From NCBI GenBank assembly GCA_964496575.1, contig CAZCAC010000035.1:10275-74274 (forward strand): 64,000 nucleotides of DNA, given 5' to 3'. A program made the position numbers and the translations under genes. The notes beneath the pieces are model-generated. The model searched no databases and had not been told where the DNA came from. It was given only the letters and a program-made list of their open reading frames with translations. This document shows positions 27,274 to 34,936 of the stretch, piece by piece. How positions within the stretch are numbered: position 1 is the stretch's first letter; every line of letters begins with the position of its first letter. This DNA is from CAZCAC01 sp964496575 (GTDB lineage: Bacteria; Planctomycetota; UBA1135; GCA-002686595).

Positions 27274-27655
27274 TCCCTCGCGGTCCTTCCGCGTCCTCGA
27301 TCATCGCGCGCACGCGCGCCAGGTCCCCGGGGCCGAGCTCGTGCTGGGCGAGGAGATGCGCGACGAGCGCCGAGACGTCGCCGTCGAACAGGTGGGTGGT
27401 CAACTCCCCGACCGCCGAGCGGCGCGCCTCGTCGACGTCGACGAGCGCGCGGTACACGTACTGCCGCCCCTCGGTGCGGTGGGACACGAGGCCGCGCTTC
27501 TCCAGCCGCTTGAGCAGGGTCGCCACGGTGGTCGGCGCCAGCTCGCGCTCGGCGCTGAGCGCCGCCTGCACCTCGGGCACCCGGGCCTCGCCACCCTCCC
27601 AGAGCACGCGCATCACGGCGATCTGCAACGGGGTGAGGGATTCGGGTGCAGGCAT
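27248..27655 (-). CDS. BlaI/MecI/CopY-family winged-helix repressor
   Basis: 135 aa. The N-terminal winged helix is clear: LTPLQIAVMRVLWEGGEARV, then PEVQAALSAERELAPTTVAT and LLKRLEKRGLVSHRTEGRQY. The C-terminal helices (DVSALVAHLLAQHELGPGDL) serve for dimerisation. Such repressors bind dyad operators and are cleaved by the partner M56 protease. The acidic tail (GNETDDDHE) is encoded in the 26-nt overlap with the M56 gene. A dyad operator candidate lies 14 nt upstream of the start, so the pair is probably autoregulated. Gene names from beta-lactam systems are not transferred because the signal is unknown. Confidence 0.88.
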   Translation of the reverse strand: MPAPESLTPLQIAVMRVLWEGGEARVPEVQAALSAERELAPTTVATLLKRLEKRGLVSHRTEGRQYVYRALVDVDEARRSAVGELTTHLFDGDVSALVAHLLAQHELGPGDLARVRAMIEDAEGPRGNETDDDHE

Positions 27656-27668
27656 GGCGGGTTCTCGA

Positions 27669-27694
27669 CGACAGGTGTAATACTACACTCGTCG
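27669..27694. promoter_or_regulatory. Candidate BlaI-type operator (26-bp dyad)
   Basis: CGAC-AG-GTGTA-ATAC-TACAC-TC-GTCG, with a perfect inner palindrome GTGTAATACTACAC's arms (27675-27688) and matching outer arms. The TGTA/TACA half-sites resemble those bound by BlaI/MecI repressors. It lies directly upstream of the repressor gene, and TAGTAT within it on the minus strand could be the -10 box. Confidence 0.6.
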
Positions 27695-27783
27695 TTTTCA
27701 GTTACGAGGCATTCTCGAGAAATTCACAAGCTCCTGTCACAGCAGGCTTTACAGCTGCGTGAAGGCGCTCCCGCCCCGCCGGC

Positions 27784-28947
27784 CTACCGCTCCAGCACCG
27801 GCTCGACCCAGATCGTGTGGGCCGAGCGGTTCGGCCCGCGGCACTCGATGCGCAGCTCGAGGGTCTTCACGCCCTTGACGCGGACGGAGAACTCCTGGGT
27901 GTCCGCCACCCGGGTGATCGGCTTCGAGCTCCACAGCGGATCGCCGTCGCCGAGGAGGTGGAAGACGAGGGGCGCGGTGAAGGTCGCGGCACTGGTGTCG
28001 TTCAGGGCCACCGATCCGCGCAGCGATTTCCAGGCGCGGCCGAGGTGATACCGGATCGTGGCGTCATCGCCCTGATCACCGGCGTGCAGGGCCAGCGAGT
28101 GCAGGCGCAACCGACCGCCGACCTTCACCTGATCCTCGGCGAGCCCCATGTAGCCGTCCTGGCCCAGGACGCCGAGCGGGGCGTGGACCTCGGTCTCGGT
28201 CAGGTCGGCGAGGAAGCGCACCGGCGGGCCGAAGTCGGCCAGGATCTCGTCGCGCTCGCCCGCCAGCTCGTCGCGAGCGAAGACGTCGGAGGTGAGCTCG
28301 AGGGCCGCGAGGTACCATCGCTCCGCGCGAGAATAGAAGCCCTCCCTCAGGGCGGCTCGGCTCTCCTTGCCGGCCAGGGTCCGCCACGCGCGGGCCAGCT
28401 CGAGGCACCCGTCGCGATCCGCGCCTCCCCCACCGGCACCCACCAGCGCGAGGTCGGTCGCCACGGCCTCGGCCAGGGCCGCGTTGGGCGAGTGGGCCAG
28501 GTGCTCGCTCGCGCCCTCCCAGTCATCGCGCACCGCGAGCAGAGAGCGGGCCAGGTCGAAGCGGAGGTTCACGAGCGAAGGGTCGCGGGCCAGGCCGGCT
28601 CGGGCGCGCGTGGCGCGGCCCTCGAGCTTGCGCCACTCGCCGAGCTCCTTCCCGCGCTGCTTCACCCGTCGTCGAAGCTCCTTCGATCCGATGCTCTTCG
28701 CCACCCCGCCGACGACATCGAGCAGGCGCTCCGCGCTCTCGAAGCCGTCCTTGCGGGCGACTTCTCGCGCGAGCCGCAGACAACGCTCGGCGATCCGCAC
28801 TCCGCTCACCGGACCGTCGTCGCGGGGATCGTACTTCTCGAAGGCCCACAGGTAGGTCGGCGCGAGCTCGAGGTCGTAGGCCTCCAGCAGGATGCCGAAG
28901 ACCTCCAGCAGGAGCGGCGCATCGTGACAGCGGCGCGCGGTGAGCAC
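27784..28947 (-). CDS. NPCBM-domain protein, apparently 5'-truncated
   Basis: 387 codons from a GTG at 28947. Sequence similarity of the helical N-terminal region clearly continues upstream in frame (LASRAAKGSATHYVLLEQCV) until a TAG at about 29025, with no ATG and no signal peptide. Relatives carry an export signal before this region, so the gene has probably lost its 5' end, or uses the weak GTG to make an internal form. The helical part (about 1-250) looks TPR-like. The C-terminal 150 residues match an NPCBM/NEW2 carbohydrate-binding domain (VHAPLGVLGQDGYMGLAEDQ, LHSLALHAGDQGDDATIRYH, HTIWVEPVLER). The closing TRVADTQEFSVRVKGVKTLE strand is intact. It is divergent from the lipoprotein at 29066. 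Confidence 0.6.
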   Translation of the reverse strand: MLTARRCHDAPLLLEVFGILLEAYDLELAPTYLWAFEKYDPRDDGPVSGVRIAERCLRLAREVARKDGFESAERLLDVVGGVAKSIGSKELRRRVKQRGKELGEWRKLEGRATRARAGLARDPSLVNLRFDLARSLLAVRDDWEGASEHLAHSPNAALAEAVATDLALVGAGGGGADRDGCLELARAWRTLAGKESRAALREGFYSRAERWYLAALELTSDVFARDELAGERDEILADFGPPVRFLADLTETEVHAPLGVLGQDGYMGLAEDQVKVGGRLRLHSLALHAGDQGDDATIRYHLGRAWKSLRGSVALNDTSAATFTAPLVFHLLGDGDPLWSSKPITRVADTQEFSVRVKGVKTLELRIECRGPNRSAHTIWVEPVLER

Positions 28948-29065
28948 GCACTGCTCGAGCAGGACGTAGTGCGTCGCGCTGCCCTTCGCGGCCCGTGAGG
29001 CCAGCTCTCGCAGGTCGTGGACGAGCTACGTTTGGCGTCGAGCGAAACGCGGTTAGGGTAGGCGC

Positions 29066-30100
29066 ATGAGAAGCCTCCTGACGATACCTCTGCTCCTCAC
29101 CGGATGCGCCGCGCCCCCCACCTCACCGACCGCGGGCGATTGGGAGCCGATGAAGACCGGTTCGACCGCGAGCCTGCGCGGTCTCGCCGTGGTCGACGAC
29201 GACACGGTCTGGGCCAGTGGCAACGACGGCACGGTGCTGCGCACGACCGACGGGGGACGGACCTGGACACATTACACGGTGCCGGGGGACGCCCCCGAGC
29301 TGCGCGACGTGCACGCGCTCGACGCGCGAACCGCCTACGTGCTCGCGGTCACCGAGCCGGCGCGCATCCTGCGCACGACCGACGGGGGCGAGACCTGGGA
29401 CGAGCTGTACCGGAGTCCGCACGCCGCGGCGTTCCTCGACTCCTTCGCCTTCTTCGACGACCGCCGCGCCTGCGCGTTCGGCGACCCGATCGACGGCACC
29501 TTCCTCGTGCTGCGCACGGAGGACGCCGGGAGCGGCTGGCAGGAGGTGCCTGCCGCGGATCTCCCGCCCCCGCACGAGGGAGAGGCGGCGTTTGCCGCGA
29601 GCGGAACGTGCCTCGCCGCGATCGGCGAAGCGCACGCCTGGATCGCCACCGGCGGACTCGCCTCGCGCGTCCTGCTCACGACCGACGCGGGGCGCAGCTG
29701 GTCCGCCGCCCCCACTCCGATCGTCGCCGGAGAATCGACGACGGGCATCTACTCGATCGCCTTCCGCGACGAGCGGCACGGCGTGATCGTGGGCGGTGAC
29801 TACACCGAACCCGAACGGGCCGAACGGAACGCCGCGTTCACCACCGACGGTGGCCACACGTGGGAGCTCGCCACCCGGCTCCCGCGCGGCCACCGCGCCG
29901 CCGTCGCCTGGGTGCCCGGGCGCGAGAATACGCTGGCCACCGTCGGTCGCGCCGGCACCGACTGGTCCACCGACGGCGGTCGCACGTGGCGTCCACTCTC
30001 CGACGAGGGTTTCTACGCGCTCGCCTTCGCGCCGACCGGCGAGGGCTGGGCCGCGGGCAGCGAGGGCCGCATCGCCCGCCTCACCTTGCCGGAGGACTGA
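29066..30100 (+). CDS. BNR/YCF48-like beta-propeller lipoprotein
   Basis: 344 aa. The N-terminus MRSLLTIPLLLTGC is a lipoprotein signal with lipobox LTGC. AGGGTAGG upstream can serve as ribosome site. Repeats of the photosystem II assembly factor YCF48/BNR type recur: VLRTTDGGRTWTHY, ILRTTDGGETWDELY, VLLTTDAGRSWSA, AFTTDGGHTWELA and DWSTDGGRTWRPL, each an Asp-box (S/T-x-D-x-G-x-T-W) turn of one propeller blade. In bacteria such propellers are usually envelope proteins without known catalysis. The sialidase catalytic residues are not evident. It converges with the small gene at 30149-30466. Confidence 0.78.
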   Translation: MRSLLTIPLLLTGCAAPPTSPTAGDWEPMKTGSTASLRGLAVVDDDTVWASGNDGTVLRTTDGGRTWTHYTVPGDAPELRDVHALDARTAYVLAVTEPARILRTTDGGETWDELYRSPHAAAFLDSFAFFDDRRACAFGDPIDGTFLVLRTEDAGSGWQEVPAADLPPPHEGEAAFAASGTCLAAIGEAHAWIATGGLASRVLLTTDAGRSWSAAPTPIVAGESTTGIYSIAFRDERHGVIVGGDYTEPERAERNAAFTTDGGHTWELATRLPRGHRAAVAWVPGRENTLATVGRAGTDWSTDGGRTWRPLSDEGFYALAFAPTGEGWAAGSEGRIARLTLPED

Positions 30101-30148
30101 GACGAACCGCCCGCGCCCGCTCGGGTGGGAACGCGAGGTACGCGGAGA

Positions 30149-30466
30149 TCACCAGAAGATCCAGAAGGGCCAGAACAACCACAGTAGCAGCTTCTTCGCT
30201 CTGGACTCCTCCGCCGTATCGGGGAGCCGCGCCTGCAGACCGCGAACCCTCTCCAGCAGCTCCGAGTCACTGAACCCGCGGGCATGAAGCTCGGCTCGGG
30301 CAAGCTTCACGGCCTCGTCGGTGCACTGGTGGGCGTCGATGGTGACGATCGCCAGCAGCTCGTCGGAGGGCATCGACGAGTAGGTTTGCCGCAGGGATTC
30401 CGGGTCGAAGGTCTCGATTCTCATGATCTCGGGCGGGGGTGGAGTCGGCCCCTCGAGCTCGCCCAT
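30149..30466 (-). CDS. Small protein with C-terminal Trp-rich hydrophobic tail
   Basis: About 105 aa from ATG 30466; ATG 30424 (MRIETFDPE) and GTG 30475 are alternatives. A soluble helical part (ESLRQTYSSMPSDELLAIVT, DEAVKLARAELHARGFSDSE) is followed by a short basic-hydrophobic tail ending LLLWLFWPFWIFW, which could anchor it in the membrane. I do not recognise a family. The first segment vaguely resembles the DUF2007/zinc-ribbon-associated small proteins found beside membrane proteins. It is the last gene of the long minus-strand run, 103 nt after the esterase-HzsA fusion. Confidence 0.5.
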   Translation of the reverse strand: MGELEGPTPPPPEIMRIETFDPESLRQTYSSMPSDELLAIVTIDAHQCTDEAVKLARAELHARGFSDSELLERVRGLQARLPDTAEESRAKKLLLWLFWPFWIFW

Positions 30467-30569
30467 CTCCCCCACTACTACCGGTCACGTGGATCATTCT
30501 ACGCCGGCCACTTTCCGAGGCCTTCCTTCTTCCCCCGGCAGCCCGGGAGTGACCCCGAACGAGGCGACG

Positions 30570-33500
30570 TCAGAGCCCCCGGCCGGTCCCTCCCCCGACG
30601 CGCTCCGGGCGGTACTGGTAGTCCGGCCAGAGCGGACAGTTGAGGTCGATCCAGGCCTTCAGCGCCCGCCTGCCGCCCGGATCCAGCTCCACCTCCTCGT
30701 GCGCCTCGTCGGCGAGCACTCGCCAGAGCTCGCTCTGCGAGGTACCGAAGGAGAGCGGCTCCGCCTTGAAGTGCCGCATCCCGTACGTGAAGTCGAAGAA
30801 GTGAACCCACCCGCCCTCGATCAGCGCGCGGTACGAGGCCGGCACGCCGGTCTCGTCGAGCTCGCCGCGCAGGTCGGAGCGACCGGGCTGGCTCCCGTCG
30901 TGACAGCGCGTGCAGCTCGCGTCGAGCACCGGCTGGACCACTCGCTGGAAGTCGAACGGCTCGGTGCCCCAGGGTGGAGGCTGCAATCGCAGCGGTGCTT
31001 CGCGCAGCGCCTGGACCGGCCCGCGAGCCGGGGACGAGCTCCGGTGCTCGTGGCAGCCGATGCAGCTGCGCTGCTCGCCGGGCTGCAGCTGGACCACGCT
31101 CCGCATCCGCTGCAGCTCGTCGAACTCCTCGTCGAGCAGCTGGAAGTACAGCACCCGACCGGCCGGAGCCAGGAAGCTGGCCGAGCCGTCCTCGTCGATC
31201 GGCACGATCCCGAGCGACGCCTTGGCCACGTAGCTCGGCCAGCCGAGGTCCTCGCGCACCCGGTAGAGCCCCGGCTCCACTTCCGAGACCAGCTCCGGCC
31301 AGTCGTGATTCGTCCGCAGCCCCGCCAGCGGCGCGTTGGGCGTGCGCGTCAGGAAGCTCGTCGTCGGGCCGTGCACCAGGTGAGTCGGCGACGCGTAGAA
31401 GTCGGTGAACGGCGGGTGATCCGCGCGAAACTGACCACAGTCGAGCGGCTCCAGCCTCGCGGGCACCTCCTCGGCGACGCGCAGGTAGCGCGCCCGGCCG
31501 CGCGCGACGCTCGAGCCGAGTCCCTCGTAGACGTCCTGCACGATGAAGTGCCCCAGCCCCTGGCTCGCGAGCTCGGGATCGACACCGCTCGGCAACACCG
31601 GCGGGCGCGGGTGCGGGCGCAGAGGCCTCGGGTGCTTGCTGCTGATCTCCGGGTCGACGTAGAGCACCTCCCGGTTGCCGTAGCGATCGATGACGTACAG
31701 CCCCCAGAGATGCTGATCATCGGGGTTGTGGCTCACCAGGAAGTGGTCGCGCGAGACGGGATACGGGTCGCGGAAGGAGTCGTGGTGCGAGCGACTCATC
31801 TGGTAGTGCGGCCGCGCGTCCGGTGTGATGCTGGTGATCGCGCCGGTGTCCGACGGCCCGCGCGTCAGGTCGATCAGCGCGATCGGGCCCTGGTGGTCGC
31901 CGTGCGACATCAGCGTGCAGACCAGCTCCTGCGTGCCGGGCACCTCGTGCGCCTGGCTGTAGCAGTTGGGCGTGTTGTTGCCGAAGACCAGCTCGGGGTG
32001 CGTGCCGTCGGGGCGGATCGACCAGAGCGTGTGGCCGAAGTCGGCCCCCTTGTCGAGGTACTCGGAGCGAGTCCACAGGATCCGCCCGCTCCGCATGACC
32101 GAGGGCTTCCACTCGCTCAGGTTGGAGTGCGACAGGCGCTGGATGTTCGCCCCGTCGGAGTCCATGCGGTGCAGCACGTAGGCCTGCGGACGCCAGCAGA
32201 GGAAGCGGACCTTGCAGCGCGTGCTGTTGAACGCGAGTCCCCCGTCCGGCAGGCACGTCGCGTCGAAGTCGTGGAACGGCCCCTCGGTCAGCTGGCGCGG
32301 ATTCGACCCGTCGACCTCCATCGCGTGGAGGTGCCAGTAGGACTCCCACCCCTCGACCTCCGGCCGCTCGGGGCGGTAGGCGAAGTAGATCGTGCTGGCG
32401 TCGTGGTCCGGGATCGGCTCGCGCACGATCCCCTCGCTGCCGTCGAACAGCTGACGGATCCGGGCTCGATCCGGGCGGAGCCGCTCTGCATCGTCGCGGG
32501 GGATCTCGAGCACGTGAATCCCGCCACCCGGTTCGAGCACGCCGTCGAGGTGCTCGCTGTAGTTGTGCGATTCGAGGAAGGGGTGGCGCTTGGCGAACAG
32601 GATCCGCTCCAGCGGCGCGAGCGCCGGGTCGCGCAGGAAGAGCCGCCGCTTGGCCATCCTCGCTTCCAGGTAGAGCGCCTCGGAGTCGGGCGTCGTCGCC
32701 GCCTTCCGCCGCAGCTCGCGTCCCACCGCGCGTTCCGCCGAGACGTCCAGCCCCTGTCGCTCCAGCCGCTCGATCAGCTCCTCGAAGAGGACCAGCACTC
32801 GTTCGAGCGGCGCGAGGCGAGCGATCCGGCCCCAGTAGGGCTCTCCACCCGGCGTCGCCGGCCGATCGACGCGGAGTGGAGAGAGGTGATCGTCCGCGGG
32901 AAGAGCGCTCCAGGTCGCGCGCTCGCGCAGGAAGGCGTAGTGCAGGAAGCCTTCCCAGCTGCGTTCGGGCAGCCGCTCGACGGGCAGGAACGGGAAGCGC
33001 CGCGCCCGTGCACTACCCGCGCCCTCGCGATGGGCCACCGTCCTCCACTCCCGTCCGTCTTCCGAGACGAGCACGTCGTACGCCTCGACCTGGCGATCGC
33101 GGAACTCGCCCTTCCGGTCGCGCGAGAGCTCGAGTCGGGCCACGCGGGTCGGTCCGGGAAACTCGATCTGGGCCCACTCCCCGTCGCGGCTCGCGGCGAT
33201 CCAGCTGTGGTCGTTGCCGTAGCGTCCGTCGTTCAGGTGCTCGATCCGGTGAATCGCCTCGTAGCCGGGAATGACCGACGACGCCGTCGCGACGGCGCCG
33301 CGCTCGGCCAGGGCCAGGTTCTCCTCACCCCCGGGCGCGAAGAGCTCGAGCTCGTCGATCCCCGGCTGCGTGCCGCCGCCGGTCTCGCGAATCAGCACGC
33401 GGAGGAAGCGAACCTCCTGCACCGGGAAGGACAGGGTCTCGGGCTCGACGAGCTCGCCGGGAGCGGGGATCCGCTCCAGCGCTTCCCGGAGCTCGTCGGT

Positions 33501-34421
33501 CACCGGGCGGGTCTCGAGGCGGGTGGTCGAAGCGGCGTTGACCTGTGCCTCGCTCGGCGCTCCCTCGAGAAAGCCCAGCTCGACGAGGAAGGCGTCCATC
33601 TTGCGGACCGTATCGAGGAAGATCCCGGTCCCGCCCTTCCGCTCGTTGAAGAAGCCGTGAGATTGATCGGGGTAGGTGTACAGGACCGACTCGACCCCGG
33701 CGGTCTTCATCCTCGCCTGGAATCGCCTGGCGGTCTCGACGGGGACCAGGTCGTCCTGCTCGCCGAGAAAGACGATCGCCGGCGGTGTCCGGGCATCGAT
33801 GTTGTGCGCCGGCGAGATGTCCCGCCAGTACTCCTCGACGCGGTCGTGTCCCCAGCCGCCTTCGGGCCCGTTGTCGTAGACGGGATTGAACAGCAAGAGG
33901 GCGTTGGATCGGGACGAGATGGTCGCGTCGTCCGTCGGCTCGTCGAGCTTGGGGAGCGTGCCGGTGGAGGCGGCGACGTGCCCCCCCGCCGATCCGCCTC
34001 CCGCGGCGATGCGCGCCGGATCGATGCCGAGTCTCCCGGCGTGCTGGCGCAGGTAGCGCACCGCTGACTTGCCGTCGGCGACGCACTCCCTGGGCGTGGT
34101 GTTCTGGCGACGCTTGACCCGGTAATCGGCCAGCGCAGCGACCATTCCGCGGCTGGCCAGGTAGCGGGCGTGCGGCTCGAACTGGGTCGGGCTGCCGCCG
34201 TTCCAGCCTCCTCCGAAGAAGAACACCGCCGCGGGGCGCCGGTCGGCGGCGGGGTCGTGCCCCTCCGGGACGAAGAGGTAGAGGTACAGGTCGTCGCCAG
34301 AAGCCGTCTTGTAGACCTCGGCGGTGGCTCCCTCCAGCTCGAGCTTCGTCGTCTCCGCCGGGACGACCGGCGGCAGGCAGAGGATGGCGACGGCGGCGAT
34401 GGCGAGGCTCGTGTGGATCAT
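30570..34421 (-). CDS. Secreted fusion: alpha/beta-hydrolase esterase, discoidin-like domain and HzsA-related dihaem region
   Basis: 1283 aa with signal peptide (MIHTSLAIAAVAILCLPPVVPA). Residues about 25-285 are an alpha/beta-hydrolase of the BD-FAE/esterase type: oxyanion block FFFGGGWNGGS, nucleophile Ser144 in GGGSAGGH, Asp near 223 (LGEQDDLVP) and His255 (DQSHGFF). About 335-475 reads as an F5/8 type C (discoidin)-like sandwich (VRFLRVLIRETGGGTQPGID, HLNDGRYGNDHSWIA). The remaining 800 residues are HzsA-related: helical region, PD40-like propeller (CLPDGGLAFNSTRCKVRFLC, SGRILWTRSEYLDKGADF), then haem motifs CIGCH (about 1120) and CTRCH (about 1170). The reading frame is continuous, so this is a true fusion. 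It starts 27 nt after the RpiB-like gene. Confidence 0.8.
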   Translation of the reverse strand: MIHTSLAIAAVAILCLPPVVPAETTKLELEGATAEVYKTASGDDLYLYLFVPEGHDPAADRRPAAVFFFGGGWNGGSPTQFEPHARYLASRGMVAALADYRVKRRQNTTPRECVADGKSAVRYLRQHAGRLGIDPARIAAGGGSAGGHVAASTGTLPKLDEPTDDATISSRSNALLLFNPVYDNGPEGGWGHDRVEEYWRDISPAHNIDARTPPAIVFLGEQDDLVPVETARRFQARMKTAGVESVLYTYPDQSHGFFNERKGGTGIFLDTVRKMDAFLVELGFLEGAPSEAQVNAASTTRLETRPVTDELREALERIPAPGELVEPETLSFPVQEVRFLRVLIRETGGGTQPGIDELELFAPGGEENLALAERGAVATASSVIPGYEAIHRIEHLNDGRYGNDHSWIAASRDGEWAQIEFPGPTRVARLELSRDRKGEFRDRQVEAYDVLVSEDGREWRTVAHREGAGSARARRFPFLPVERLPERSWEGFLHYAFLRERATWSALPADDHLSPLRVDRPATPGGEPYWGRIARLAPLERVLVLFEELIERLERQGLDVSAERAVGRELRRKAATTPDSEALYLEARMAKRRLFLRDPALAPLERILFAKRHPFLESHNYSEHLDGVLEPGGGIHVLEIPRDDAERLRPDRARIRQLFDGSEGIVREPIPDHDASTIYFAYRPERPEVEGWESYWHLHAMEVDGSNPRQLTEGPFHDFDATCLPDGGLAFNSTRCKVRFLCWRPQAYVLHRMDSDGANIQRLSHSNLSEWKPSVMRSGRILWTRSEYLDKGADFGHTLWSIRPDGTHPELVFGNNTPNCYSQAHEVPGTQELVCTLMSHGDHQGPIALIDLTRGPSDTGAITSITPDARPHYQMSRSHHDSFRDPYPVSRDHFLVSHNPDDQHLWGLYVIDRYGNREVLYVDPEISSKHPRPLRPHPRPPVLPSGVDPELASQGLGHFIVQDVYEGLGSSVARGRARYLRVAEEVPARLEPLDCGQFRADHPPFTDFYASPTHLVHGPTTSFLTRTPNAPLAGLRTNHDWPELVSEVEPGLYRVREDLGWPSYVAKASLGIVPIDEDGSASFLAPAGRVLYFQLLDEEFDELQRMRSVVQLQPGEQRSCIGCHEHRSSSPARGPVQALREAPLRLQPPPWGTEPFDFQRVVQPVLDASCTRCHDGSQPGRSDLRGELDETGVPASYRALIEGGWVHFFDFTYGMRHFKAEPLSFGTSQSELWRVLADEAHEEVELDPGGRRALKAWIDLNCPLWPDYQYRPERVGGGTGRGL

Positions 34422-34448
34422 GACATCACCCGGGCGTGGATCCGCGCC

Positions 34449-34916
34449 CTACCTGCACTGCGCCTCGCTGATGGCGTCCACCTCCCCCACGGCGCACTTC
34501 AGGAAGTCGGCGAACTGCTCCAGGCCTTCGGTGTGCTTCGTCTCCAGCCAGGCGTCGACCATCTCGCCCGCCAGCCATGGCGCGACGATCATCGCGCCCA
34601 TGGTGAGCACGTTGGAGTCGTTGATCACCCGCGCCATGCGCGCGGAGAACACGGACTCGACACAGACCGCGTTCACACCCTTGAACTTGTTGGCGACGAT
34701 GGTCATGCCCGCGCCCGTCCCGCAGAACAGGATGGCGCGCTCGGCCTCGCCCTCCTGCAGCGCCTTCGCGGCCGTGGAGGCACAGTCGTAGTAGGCCCGC
34801 TCCACGTCCTTCTGCGCGCCGACATCGGTGATCGTGTGCCCCTTCTCCTTCAGGTGCTCCACGACGGAGTCCTTCAGATCGACGGCAAAGGGGTCGGCGG
34901 CGATGACGATTCTCAT
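34449..34916 (-). CDS. RpiB/LacA/LacB-family sugar-phosphate isomerase
   Basis: 155 aa, cytoplasmic. The family core is present: catalytic Cys65 in AILFCGTGAGMTIVANKFKG, FSARMARVINDSNVLTMGAM and the C-terminal helix with TEGLEQFADFL. Two usual features differ: the N-terminal DHAG block is ADPFAVDLK, and the Arg-Glu-His-Asn segment reads ARMARVINDSN, so the histidines of E. coli RpiB are missing. It therefore probably acts on a sugar phosphate other than ribose 5-phosphate, as in other LacA/RpiB-type isomerases. It sits between two HzsA-like genes with gaps of 20 and 27 nt, strongly suggesting one operon. Confidence 0.78.
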   Translation of the reverse strand: MRIVIAADPFAVDLKDSVVEHLKEKGHTITDVGAQKDVERAYYDCASTAAKALQEGEAERAILFCGTGAGMTIVANKFKGVNAVCVESVFSARMARVINDSNVLTMGAMIVAPWLAGEMVDAWLETKHTEGLEQFADFLKCAVGEVDAISEAQCR

Positions 34917-34936
34917 TCCTGACTCCTCACCTTCAA

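Noticed and set aside
30423..34067. 1214-codon plus-strand open frame opposite the esterase-HzsA fusion
   Set aside because: It is a GC-rich antisense shadow: no domain, low complexity Arg/Leu/Val-rich sequence, while the minus strand encodes clear domains.
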